Origin: Apis mellifera
Taxonomy: Eukaryota > Arthropoda > Insecta > Hymenoptera > Apidae
Direction of reading: 5' to 3'
NCBI RefSeq assembly: GCF_003254395.2
Contig: NC_037641.1
Coordinates: 1,039,001 to 1,103,000, forward strand
Length of the DNA: 64,000 nucleotides
Below are positions 39,626-50,528 of this stretch, in pieces. Positions within the stretch are counted from its first letter, which is position 1; every line of letters starts with the position of its first letter. The notes below the pieces were generated by a model. It was not told the origin of the DNA. It did no database searches and saw only the letters and a program-made list of their open reading frames with translations. Position numbers and translations under genes: made by a program.

Positions 39626-40600
39626 TCCATAATACTAATACATCAATTCATTTATTCTCAAATGAAAATTCCACAAAGCTGATTAGGAAATATACAAACA
39701 ATGGATTCATAAATATATTGAACAAATCAATTAATATCCTTAATATCCTGAAAGAGAATAATGTTTATATAGATACTATAAGAGATCTTTTTTTCTAATA
39801 TTATTTTTAAAGCAACTGAAGAAGCTATCAGATTGAATTGAGACTCCCAGACTAATGTCTTGAATAATGAATGTAAAGAAGTCATATCAAAATTAAAACA
39901 AGCCTTTAATTATTTAAAAAAAAAAACACAAATCAGAAGAAAATAAAATAGAATTTAAAAAATAATGAGCGATTTCTAGACGAATTATTAAAAAAAATAA
40001 AAAAATAGCTGAATGAATTATATATTATCACTGACGAACAGTCATTGTAAATATCAAAGAAATATAGGATAAAATTAATACAATCAGAGGCAATCGAAAA
40101 AACAGTCAAATATACTTCATAACTATCATAAATAATTATAGCGATATTATCACTGATTCAAATGAAATTGCAAATATGCTAGCTATCATTTTTACAAAAA
40201 ATTTTAGCTCTTCCAATTATAATGAAGAATTTAGAATATACTTCAAGAACTATTTCAAGAAGCAAGTAAAATCATTGAAACTAATAATTCCAGTCATTCA
40301 TATTTTAACAATCCTATCTCAGGAAGAGAAGTACTAAGAAATACTACAAACTCCAGTCCACGATCTGGCAACATTTCGAATGAAGTAATTAAACAATTAC
40401 CAACTATTGGACATAAGATATAGACTTATATAGATTTATAAAGCGATTATTAGGATCAAAATTGATTATGCATCTACCATTTATCATATACAATTTATAA
40501 CTTTGTCAAACCAGGAATATTAAAAAAAAAACTAGATCCAATTCATAATTCATGACTAGATCCATTCAATTCATAATAAATACAGAGTTAAGAATAGCAA
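39626..40600 (+). pseudogene. LINE ORF2 endonuclease-RT linker and collapsed RT
   Basis: The linker reads plus as ITDSNEIANMLAIIFTKNF (about 40150-40205), typical of the segment before RT. The RT edge SNEVIKQLPTIG follows at about 40378-40411, then almost at once YKAIIRIKIDYAS (40437-40475), which normally lies after the whole RT domain. The palm, including the catalytic Asp-Asp box, is therefore missing, an internal deletion of more than 1 kb. LDPFNS and SFHTSSIGG-like words follow as the usual post-RT region. Confidence 0.65.
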
Positions 40601-40989
40601 GAGAATCATTTCACACAAGTTCAATTGGAGGCATACATAATTAAAGCTGGAGAATCATTTTTATAATATAGAAAATTATTAAGTTTAAAATATGCAATAA
40701 GGACAGCGATATCTTCCAACCATATTATATTTTCAGACGTTTACTCAAATATTCGAATTAAAACAAAGCTCAAATCAAAGAAAAATCCACTCTACCAAAG
40801 AGTTAATAAATATTTAGAAGAAATAAACTTCAATATCATCTTCTGCCATAAAAAAAAATAAAGTCCATAAAGTCTTTCCCTGGACACTTAAGATATCTTT
40901 TATTGATTTGGTAACACAGAAAGGACATTGGTAACATAGAAAGATGAAAAATTATCCAATGAAGATTCAAAAAATATATTTAACTATGT

Positions 40990-41420
40990 CATAAATATTC
41001 TATTTTTATTCATATATACACTAATAGCTCCAAAAATAAAAAGTATGGAACGGAGTTACTTTCTTCTTCCAAAATATTTTAATTAGGCATAATCTGAACA
41101 CCTTTAATAGTTCGGCTCAAATATTTGCACTTTTCCTAATCCTCAAATGATTATTGATAATGATTCTCTAAATCACTCTAAATATATCATATTCTTTGAT
41201 TCTCTTGCGACATTTCTACATATTCAAAAAACTAAACAATCCATAGAAATGTATATAGACATATAAAAGTTATTCAACAAAATAGAAAAGAACGGCAAAA
41301 CAATAGTATGGATTCCATTCCATAAAAATATCTATGCAAATACAATAGACAATATTGAAGTAAAAATAGCAATTACTCTTAAAATATAACAATCAACCTA
41401 TTTATAATATATACCCGGAT
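40990..41420 (+). pseudogene. LINE RNase H domain, degenerate
   Basis: Plus-strand motifs in order: YTNSSKNKKYGTEL (from 41017; the family has Asp-Gly where this has Asn-Ser, so the first catalytic Asp is lost), NSSAQIFALF (about 41110-41140, with the catalytic Glu replaced by Gln), FDSLATFLHIQ (about 41194-41228, Asp retained) and IVWIPFHKNIYANT (about 41303-41345, in place of the WIPGH-GI-GNE type). The frame changes at least twice. The residual order makes the identification secure despite loss of most catalytic residues. Confidence 0.75.
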
Positions 41421-41898
41421 ATCAACAAATACATAGAAATACTATTAAAACAGTTCTGGATCGCAACGTGGAAAACATATAAAGCAAGTCCGTTTCACAA
41501 ATCTATCAAAAATTTCTATGATCTACAAACGGTTCAATCCAAAATTCAACCGAAAATAGCAAATGATAATAACGAAAATCAGAACCTGAAACACAGCAAA
41601 TTTCTCTCTTACTTATATCTACTCAGCAGAAGCCAATAAACAATATGTGAAAAATGTAATATACGAAGTAAAAAATCAATCACATCATCTTTGATTGCCC
41701 TAATTATAATGAAATTAAAAAGAAGTTGAGCATTGATAAAAGCCTCAATGAAGCCAATTCATCGATTACTAAGATATCCTAGTGAAATTCTGCGAGAGCA
41801 TCAATATTTTCACCAAATTGTAATAACTCTATAAATTTTTATAAATCGCTAATAACCTGATGTTGATGCGACATTAAGCTTAATAAATAAAAAAAAAT
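41421..41898 (+). pseudogene. LINE ORF2 C-terminus and 3' tail
   Basis: The tail carries CEKCNIRSKKSI (about 41650-41685) and, after a frameshift, IIFDCPNYNEIKKKLS (about 41686-41732). Together they match the Cys-x2-Cys ... His/Asp-Cys-P-Y segment ending many RNase H LINEs. A stop follows near 41781, then a short 3' UTR and an A-rich end from 41882. The A-rich end supports plus orientation and an intact 3' terminus. Confidence 0.65.
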
Positions 41899-44800
41899 AG
41901 TTTGTTAAATTACTACATTTTTAAACCATTATTTGATTATATATTTTATTTCGTTATAATGAATTAAAAATTACGATACCAATCTATAAATAATTTATTG
42001 TTTTATCACATATTTAAGTGTAATATTGTGCATTAATATTATTTATATTAGATAAATTTTAATTATTATAAAAATCGATCAATTTTAAATTATTTAAAAT
42101 TTTCTGTATTAAATTTCAGGTAAAATAAATAAGGTAAAATAAATAGAATTGAACAATTCTATTTATCTTAATAAATTATCCATATAAATTTTATGAATAA
42201 AAAATTTGTCAAAATCTTATTAATCTTATTATTAATAAAATATTATTAATCTCTTGTTAAAAAAGAGAGAGATAATATATTTTGAAAATATATTTGGATA
42301 AAAAAAATTGCAATTAATTTTTTAAAAGAAATTTAATTATTAATCTGAAATTAAATTTGCAACACTTTCAAAATAAGTATTGCTCCGAAGAAATATTAAT
42401 TATATAAAAAATTAAAGATATAAAATATTAAAAGATATAATAATATATTTTATATTATTATTTTTTAAAAAGATATCTGATAAAAAATAAATAAAAAAAT
42501 AATAAATAAAAAATATTAAAGTTCTATTCGTATTACCGACTTACGATTTAGTGGAGTGTGAATATTGAAATTCATTCAATATGAATGAATATGTGGGTTA
42601 ACGGATGTACTTTATTTTTACTTGATGTTGGATGGTTGTCAAACGATAATTAATTTATTTTTAATCATAGGATTTTCACGAAAGATCATAAAAGCTAAAG
42701 AATGAATATACTGAGAACGATAAATTGATAAATTTGTTAAAATTGATGGCAACAAAAATTGATGATTGGTTATAAAATCTAAGTAAGTAAAGGAATCGCT
42801 TCTGTGTTTCAATAATTTTTAAATAATGCTCGATCTGGGACAATACACGTGATGTTTTCATATCCAGCTAAAGATTTATAAGCAATAAAATTACAAATTA
42901 TGCTCGATTTAGAAAACATGCTAGTATAGTATATATTAACAAGAAATATGATGTACCAACTCATATTCATATAGTTCGTAATTGCAAAGTCACCTTACAA
43001 TCCAATCTATAAAAGATTTGTTACTAAACGTTTGGAAAATTTTTAATAGACTTGATAATTTCATATTTTTTTATTGTTGCAATAACAAATTCTTTACAAA
43101 AGTTTTTATAAAAATCTTAATTTAAAAAAATTCATTATTTTTAAACTGACAATAGCTTCGAATTAGAATATGTTATATTGAATATATCATAATATAAAAT
43201 AAATATAATTTCATCCTAAAAAAATTTAATATTTTTTAGATAATTACAATGTAATGTAGTAGTTAGATTTCTTAGATAATTAAAATCTATTATTTATATC
43301 TTCGCTCATTTAAAATAAAAATAAAAATGATCTAACAAATAAATTATTTCTTACAATTAATATTGTAGATTAATTAGTAGAAATTAATAGAAATTCATTT
43401 TTTTTTAAAACAAAGAAAAGCGATAATACATTCTAATTAATTTTAATATATTTTTTATTATTTTTATTAGATTAGATTTTATTAGATTAATATAATATAT
43501 TAGATAAATAATAGATAAAAATAACTTTAAAAAAATATAATAACACGTAAAATGAACAAAAAAAGATCAAAATATATTAAGATTTGAAAATTATGTACTG
43601 AATTTCTAAAATTATTTAAATAAAATTATTTAAATAAAAAAATTGAAAAAAGAATAAAAAATATTAAAAAATGTATTATAAATTAAAAAATATATCAAAA
43701 AATGTTAAATTAAGAAAAAAAATTGACGAAATAAAAAAATTTTAAAGAAAAATAAGAAATAATCAAAATGCATAAAAAAATGATATTTATAATAAAACAG
43801 AAATTTCCTTTAAGAAATATAATAAGAATACGGCCTTTTACAAATGATGTTTTTTATTCGAACTACTTCAAGTCCTCGAAAAAAAATAGATTCTGTATTT
43901 TTTATTATTAAAACGAATTCTGCAGTTTATATATTGAAAATATATATTATATATTGAAAAAAATGAAAATGAAATGAAATATAAATGAAAAAACGTTCAC
44001 ATATTAGCGATATTTTCTAACTTGCCAATGGCGGGATACAAAATGAAGAAATAAATTAAATAAACATGCGATATAAGAATTCAAGAATAAGTGAGACGGA
44101 GCAAAAAAGGAGCGAGCAAAAAATTAAAAGAATATAAAGACATTCTTTTGTAAATTTTGAAAATAATTAATTAATCAACGAATCCATTTATATTAATGGA
44201 TTTTTATTTATAGATATGTACGATTCTTCTATATAATTATTTTTAAATATCACTTTTACATACAATTGTATTTTTTTAATTTATTTGTGTGTCAAGTAGT
44301 ATCTGAAATGAAGTAGTATCTAAAAGAAACTTGCACCGTTTCTGTTTCATATAATATACTTTGATGAAAATTCCATGATTAATGTTTCTAAAGGATTTGG
44401 TAGTTTATTATATAATAAACTATATATAAAAAATATATAACAAGTATTAAATTTTCAAAAGATATTAAAAATATAAATTTTAACATAAGTCTAATAAAAA
44501 TGGTATTTTTTATAAATTTGAGAATACTTATTTAATTGTAATCTTAATTCCACAAAGAATATAATATTTTATTCATCTCGAAAACTACAATTCGAAGAAA
44601 ATATGTAATTATTTCTTCTGCTTATTAATATAATTTTAGAAATAGTAATATATTTTTCAGAAATATTTTTTCTATAATTGAAGAAAAAGATTGTAGTACT
44701 TATTTAATTTTTGACAAAATCTCAATTTCTATCAGTTAATTTTTTGAAATTGATTTTTAAACATAATAGAATCATTATAATTGATGATTTTATTAATAGT

Positions 44801-45095
44801 TTATCAATAAATTATTTTTTTCAAGTTCTTTACATATTCTTCTTTACATATTTTTTTCTTAATATATCTTTTATTTATCGTTTTTAAAACTTTTCTAGTA
44901 AATAATTCATATTTAATATCGAGAAAGTTTAATAACTTTTTAAATTGTATTCTATAATTTAACCATTAAAAAGATCTGTAATTATTAAGTTGTAATTATT
45001 AATTTGTAATTTTTATTAACTTGTAATTATTAAGTTTAAAATTGATAATCAATTTTTTTTTTAACATTATTTTCTGAAAATAAAATAAATAGTTT
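41899..45095. other. AT-rich noncoding DNA
   Basis: No gene seen. A less AT-rich patch at about 42520-42860 contains a small hairpin, ATTCATTCA-ATA-TGAATGAAT, near 42569-42589. Another patch at about 44000-44110 (GCCAATGGCGGGATAC, GAGACGGAGCAAAAAAGGAGCG) has no frame. The minus frame 42676-42861 shows no motif. Confidence 0.6.
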
Positions 45096-45270
45096 GTATT
45101 AGTTCTGTTCGTAGAGCTATAATATAGGAATAAAAATGATTTATTGCAAAGTTCTATTGTTCTAATTTAGATGATCAAAAGCAAAATCCATATGCGAATA
45201 AAAATTTAGATATGTTAATATACAAATATACAAATTCACAAAATTCTAAGAATTTTTATGATTAATTCAA
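45096..45270 (-). repeat. Possible 3' LTR fragment of the BEL/Pao element
   Basis: This segment resembles 50368-50528 in the same orientation. Shared words include GTATTA, ATAG-AATAAA, TATTGTTCTA, GATCAAA and AAATCCATATGC against AAGTCCATATGC. It lies beyond the integrase end (45729) on the minus-strand reading, and its partner lies beyond the probable gag start, as expected of LTRs. Similarity is patchy and no terminal TG..CA or target duplication was located, so the LTR call is tentative. Confidence 0.4.
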
Positions 45271-45728
45271 TATTCAAAAAATTCAAATATTAATAACATT
45301 CTAAAGATTAAAAAAGTTCTTTTAATCAAGTTCTTTAATCAAATTGTTTAATAATTCGAATAATTATTAGATATGAATAAAATTTTTTTAGATAGATTTA
45401 ATTCAAAGATTAAAAATGATCTTGCGTTTTAATTACATATGAATTCAAATAGAAATACAAGTACAATGAGTTCAAATAGATGATAAAAAATACATAATAT
45501 AAATATAAATAAATATGAATAAAATTATGATACATAAAGTTAGAGTTAAACAAGTTCATAAAATATGTTGATTAAAATTGATTAATGTAGAATAATTATT
45601 TAAGTTATATGTAGTACAAAAAATTACAGTTCAATAATATATAAATAGATAAAATACAAATATATAATGATTACTAAATATATTAAATCCTATATATATA
45701 ATTATAAATAATTATTATGTAACATGAA

Positions 45729-46240
45729 CTAAGCTCTCGATATTGCTGCCATGTATGCATCATGAAATGATATAGATGCAACATTCTCATCCGGTAGAAT
45801 GCTGATCTTGGTCATTGGTTTGATTGTCCCATCCATTTCGATTGTTACTATTCTGGCGAGTTTGTCCTTCTCAGGATGTAGTTTCCGTTTTAATCGTTAT
45901 TGCAATCGAGGAAGATTATTGATCGTATCATAGTATTTAAATTTATTAACTTTTACTATACGCTATTTATTTGCTGCAGGTATTTGATCTATCACTTTCA
46001 GAAATGTTAAATGTTGTATGTTCTTCTAAATTATTTGAAATCTATTTAATTTCTTCCTTGTTAGATCACTCAGATCAAGAGATGCGTAAAGTGAATCGCC
46101 AACCAAGAAATGATTATGTATAAAGAAATTAAATCATTAGAATCTATAATAAGAGACTTAAAAACTATTTTTCTTTGTATCAAGTTAGTGTATAATTTCT
46201 TATATGTTACAGTATTTCCGATGATTTTTTTTAAATACAA
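45729..46240 (-). pseudogene. BEL/Pao integrase C-terminal region, broken
   Basis: Minus-strand reading, in order: IIGNTVTYKKLYTNL (from about 46230), SNDLISL (about 46133-46113), after a frameshift GDSLYASLDLSDL and KKLNRFQ (about 46098-46030), and then KDKLARIVTIEMDG with TIKPMTKISILP (about 45875-45795). The last matches the DUF5641-type tail of BEL/Pao integrases (a G/A-R-V-V box, then P-TK-LP). The frame ends at TAG (45729-45731). At least two frameshifts and one stop are present. This is the remnant that places the element in BEL/Pao. Confidence 0.82.
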
Positions 46241-46974
46241 TTGTAGTGTCACAAGTTTCCAATATGAAATGCAAAAGAAAGAATCATATACCATTATATT
46301 TGTATGTGAAAAATTGTGCGATTTCTGGAATTCGTTCTCTTATTTAAAATATTTATTTATTTATATATTTATATTATTTTTCCTAATTATTACAATTAAT
46401 TTATTCGTCCCAATAAAATTAATCTTATTGTATAAATAAATTTTTATATAAAATTATTATAAAATTTTAAATAATTAGTGTAATATAATCATTGACGCAT
46501 AATAAATCTTGTTCTTCATGTTTTATCCTTAAATAAGTGCAGTACTTAAATAAGTGTAGTTCATATCATAAAATGAAAAAATGCTAGACAGTAGCTTTAT
46601 GTTCTATGTTCTTATTTATACTTTATTTGGAAACATTTTCGAATGAAATTTTCAGATAATATGCAAAATTATTTATTCGTAAAAACTATTCAATCCATAT
46701 GTAGTTCAAATTCTTAGTCATTAAAACTTGAGATGTGTCTTATTTAATGTGTCTTATTAAAATCAATGTAATGAATACAATGCATTATAATTAATTATTT
46801 ATTTATTTATTTATTTGTACATGCGAATCTATATGTAAAAATAGAGTACGATAAAATCCATTTAAATATTAACGCTTTTTAATATTAGGACTGTGTTACA
46901 TAGTTTTTTTCAGAAAGTTTTCTTATTCATAGTCATAGCATAATTTTGATGGAAAAAGAATTCGAGAAATCATG

Positions 46975-48720
46975 TCATTTGAATTCTAATATGATTGCAT
47001 TTACTGTTTTTTTATAGTTATTTGTTTGGAATCTTATTTTATACATGCTATTTTTCATCACGCAGATGCTTCTTTTGTCCAAATTTACTGAGTTATTATT
47101 TCTATTATTTCTATTATTTTTAAAATGGAACTTTTCCAATGAAGCATCTATCTTTGTTATGAATATATTTTTCAAAATATTTCTTAAAAAGAAAAAGAAA
47201 TATATTTTTTGAGAAGAAAATTTGATTATTCGAATTGTTATTCCAGAATTGTTTTGCTTGTCCATGAGATTGTCATTTGTCGCTAATTTGTTATAATATG
47301 AATATATTTTTAAAGATTGTGTATTGTGCATTAAATTTACTTATGATAATCATATTAGTTGAGTTTTGGTATTATTGGAATGAATATTAATTATGCATCC
47401 CAAAATAATCCTGCATTGATATTTATATTAATTTCTCTGAATTTATCAAAATATGAATTTGCTAACCTTAGTACAGATAGTTGTTGAAATGTGTTTATTG
47501 TTGAAATTAATCTTTAACCTAATAATTTTAAATAAGGCATGAGATATATGAAAACGAAAATATTATTATATTATATTCGTATATTATTTTAACATATGTA
47601 TTATGTTATATATATAATATAATATATAATATATAATATAATTGTTCTAATTAAAGTGTGATTGAGAGACCAACAATATTTAAGTCATTTTCATAATTAT
47701 TTCACAATTACTATCACAGATAATATTTGGCAACAATATTGAAAACAATTATATGTCTCGTTATTTATATGTCTCATTTCCTTATTCGTTGAAGATGCAG
47801 ATATTATCAATTTATTATTTAAGATTTACAATTTAAGATTTTTTTGTTATAAGTTCTACAGGATTCTTTTGTATATTTCTTATTCTAATGTTCAATTACA
47901 GCACATGTCTAATTTTTGTATTTACGCGACTCATATGTTTAAGTTTTTTTTAACATTAGATTTACGATCATTGTTTATATATTGTTTATATATTGTTTAT
48001 ATACCTTTTTTTATTGAAATCTGTCTTTTTAATGGGTATATTAAAATGCAATTTTTTATAAATTATTTATTTAAAATCTATAGATTTTTATTTATCATTG
48101 TTTTCAATACATTTTTTACACATAAATTCTATCTTAGATGTATATTTTCCGCATACATACTTGTTAGATTTAATCCAAATATAGTTACCTCAGAGACTGA
48201 ATTGAAGCTAGTATTATGTTCGTGATGGTCACTACGCAATTCTTCAGCAAATTGAAAAAGAAAATTCTTTCTTTTTTGTTTATTCCTTTATTTTAAAATT
48301 TTGTTTATTTCAATAGTCTCTTTGTATAATAATCCAAGCATTGATGGCTACCAAATCTAAAAACAATTATAAAATATGTGAAAGGGCCATCTTGATTTCA
48401 CAGTTTTTTTTTTTTTTTTTTTTCATTATAAGTATCTTTTATTTCATTTTCGCTTTTAATATCTGAAATAATACGCATTATTTTTCTTTTATGGTATGTA
48501 TTATGATAATTTTCATTCCCACTGTCTCAGAATCCTCAATTTCGTTTATATTGTCAAATTCTTTCTCGCTTTCGCATAATCATTCAGTATCTAATCCAGA
48601 TTGGTTTTCATTTATGCTTCCATTTATGCTGGTTATTCTTTTTATTTTTTTTTTATTATTCTTTTTTATCAATTCCATATCTTTTAAAGATTTTCCCATA
48701 ATACTCTTAGCTCAATAGGC
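46975..48720 (-). pseudogene. Possible second piggyBac-like transposase remnant
   Basis: At the high-coordinate end, the minus strand gives an acidic, N-terminus-like stretch (ESEKEFDNINEIEDSE, about 48580-48530). Much further along, the 118-codon frame 47331-46975 contains YSYYNKLATNDNLMDK then GITIR, resembling the DN-Y-S ... L ... GT-R segment of piggyBac transposases. It ends near NLDKRSICVM, resembling their KDKR-V box. The core between is unreadable and no TTAA-flanked ends were found. Alternatives are BEL internal sequence or chance similarity. Confidence 0.38.
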
Positions 48721-49573
48721 AAAATATAAATGTAAAAAAAATTTTTTTTTTTGGATATATTTTGAAAATATCTTGAAAAATTCAAATTTTCATTTACGAA
48801 AATAATTTTTTGCTACAATTCCAAATAGCATTTATTTTTTTTCCGCATTGTTGAAATTATCTCTCAAATCTATTTGTTTTATAAAATAATAAAACAAATT
48901 GATTTACAAAAATCATTTCTTTTCTTTGTAAAATTAACCGTTGAAAAGATTATTTGTTATCATATCACAATTGTAAACAATTTATTTGATTATATATTTT
49001 ATTGCTAAACAATCATCATTTGCTTGATATTTTTTCTTATTCATTGTTATTTAATTTTTATTATTTCGCAATAATTAATCCATATAAATTAACATCAAAC
49101 AGATTTTCGTAAAAATAGATATACAACATCTAGAAATAATAAAATATAAATGTTCTAGAGAGAACAAATAGAAATATATATTTGTTACATTATATCATTA
49201 AAAACCAAAATATAATGTCTAAAGAATAAAATATTTGCATATTCAGAATTTTTAAGCATAAAATCGAAAATCCCCCCAATTGATGAGTTCCATCAAATTT
49301 GTGTTAAAATCGACACAAATGCAAGAGACTATGTAATTCATTGTATAAAATACAGATTATATATGTGTTTATGGATTGTAGTTTCGAAAATTATAGAAAT
49401 AATTTTTATAATTATCCTCACTAAATATCTAGAATGATTTTCTGAAAAATGTCATCGAGTTCTGTAATTTTATGTTTCCAATTAATCTAATTTCGTTGTC
49501 AATAAGTGAATAATAATAATGCTTCAATAATTTATAGCTTCTTCTAAAATCTAAACTACTAATAAATTATTAT

Positions 49574-49900
49574 TTATCTAATAAACTTTTCAATAAAAAT
49601 GTAATAAATTCTAAAAAATTCTAGAAAATCCGATTTTTTCAACAGGTTTGCTGAAAGATTGTATAATTCTAATTGCAGCATTCTTGAAGAAAAAAATAAT
49701 GGAATTTTTCTGTTTATCAAAGCGTTGTATATTAATGTCGATAATTGTATTATCGGCAATTTTATCAGTGTATCAATTCTAATGTTTAATGTTGTAAGTA
49801 TTACTAGCAGTAAGATTGTCCTCATGAAGTCCTTATATATTATAAGTGCTTTCAATTGCGTATCTTTAACTTGATCTTCTATAGTTTTTTATATATATAT
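49574..49900 (-). pseudogene. Possible BEL/Pao gag N-terminal fragment
   Basis: The 93-codon minus-strand frame contains IDTLIKLPIIQLSTL, resembling the K-LP-I-LP-F segment that opens the conserved gag part of BEL/Pao elements. Helical Leu-rich sequence follows. Its position at the 5' side of the inferred element fits. On its own the similarity is weak, and support comes mainly from the integrase 3.3 kb downstream. Confidence 0.4.
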
Positions 49901-50367
49901 ATAAAATATATATAGCTTTATATATATATATCAAAGATTTTAAAGATTGGAATTATTTCGCTTAATAAATCTTAAGCGCGGAAATACTCAAAGAAATATT
50001 CATGTATCAAAATAAAATTTTAAGAGGATCAAAGGATATTCTTTAATAAAAGATTTTAAAGCGGTACTTAAAATTACGAATTTAAGAAAAAGATTACGGA
50101 AATTAGGATTAAAATTAAATAATCAAGTCAATAAGTTAATAATTTTGCATGAAGACTAAAATTCGTTGATTTATAGCAGGAGATAAACATCTTAAAAATC
50201 AAATAGCAAAATGTTGTGTATGATTGAGATAACACAAGAATACAAGGCATTTGAATACAAGAATAAAATGGAATCTTAGAAATATAAAATTCTTATATTG
50301 CACTGAATAGCATGACAACACGAAATTTTCACGCTTTAAAGTTGCATGTAACTCGAAAGATACCAAA

Positions 50368-50528
50368 GTATTAACTCAAATCTATTCATGAAATTACAAT
50401 GTATAGTAATAAATTATTACAACATTGTATTGTTCTATTTTAAATGATCAAAGATAAAGTCCATATGCTAATGAAAATTCGCATGTCATAGAGTTCATAA
50501 AATTTTAAAAATTCTTGTTAATTTAATA
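50368..50528 (-). repeat. Possible 5' LTR fragment of the BEL/Pao element
   Basis: Partner of 45096-45270 (see that entry). The best-conserved core is TATTGTTCTATTTTAAATG followed by ATCAAAGATAAAGTCCATAT. Confidence 0.4.

Larger units (their letters stand above)
36160..41898 (+). mobile_element. LINE (APE endonuclease + RNase H type), degenerate
   Basis: A plus-strand non-LTR retrotransposon remnant: gag-like ORF1 with a decayed zinc knuckle (36.46-37.83 kb), APE endonuclease (39.3-39.62 kb), EN-RT linker, a residual RT edge, the post-RT segment (40.43-40.75 kb), RNase H (41.0-41.4 kb), a C-terminal Cys/His segment and an A-rich tail (about 41882-41898). The order and the RNase H point to I/LOA/R1-like clades, which I cannot separate. 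It is interrupted by a mariner at 37966-39198 and lacks the RT core. The 5' boundary is approximate and no target duplication was identified. Confidence 0.82.
45096..50528 (-). mobile_element. BEL/Pao LTR retrotransposon, degenerate
   Basis: The minus-strand order is possible LTR (50368-50528), gag-start-like frame (49574-49855), long unrecognisable stretch, integrase C-terminal part (45729-46240), possible LTR (45096-45270). The integrase end is the firm evidence. The middle lacks a recognisable reverse transcriptase and appears to contain another transposon remnant (47.0-48.7 kb). The copy is heavily mutated to A/T and cannot be functional. The boundaries are inferred from the candidate LTR pair. 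Confidence 0.55.

Noticed and set aside
46110..46439. 109-codon plus-strand frame
   Set aside because: Lies opposite the BEL/Pao integrase remnant; its Phe/Ile-rich product has no family features.
47869..48225. 118-codon plus-strand frame rich in Phe, Tyr and Ile, looking like a membrane protein
   Set aside because: Hydrophobic strings are expected from T-rich DNA. It contains a TTGTTTATATA triplicate and no topology or motif pattern typical of a family.
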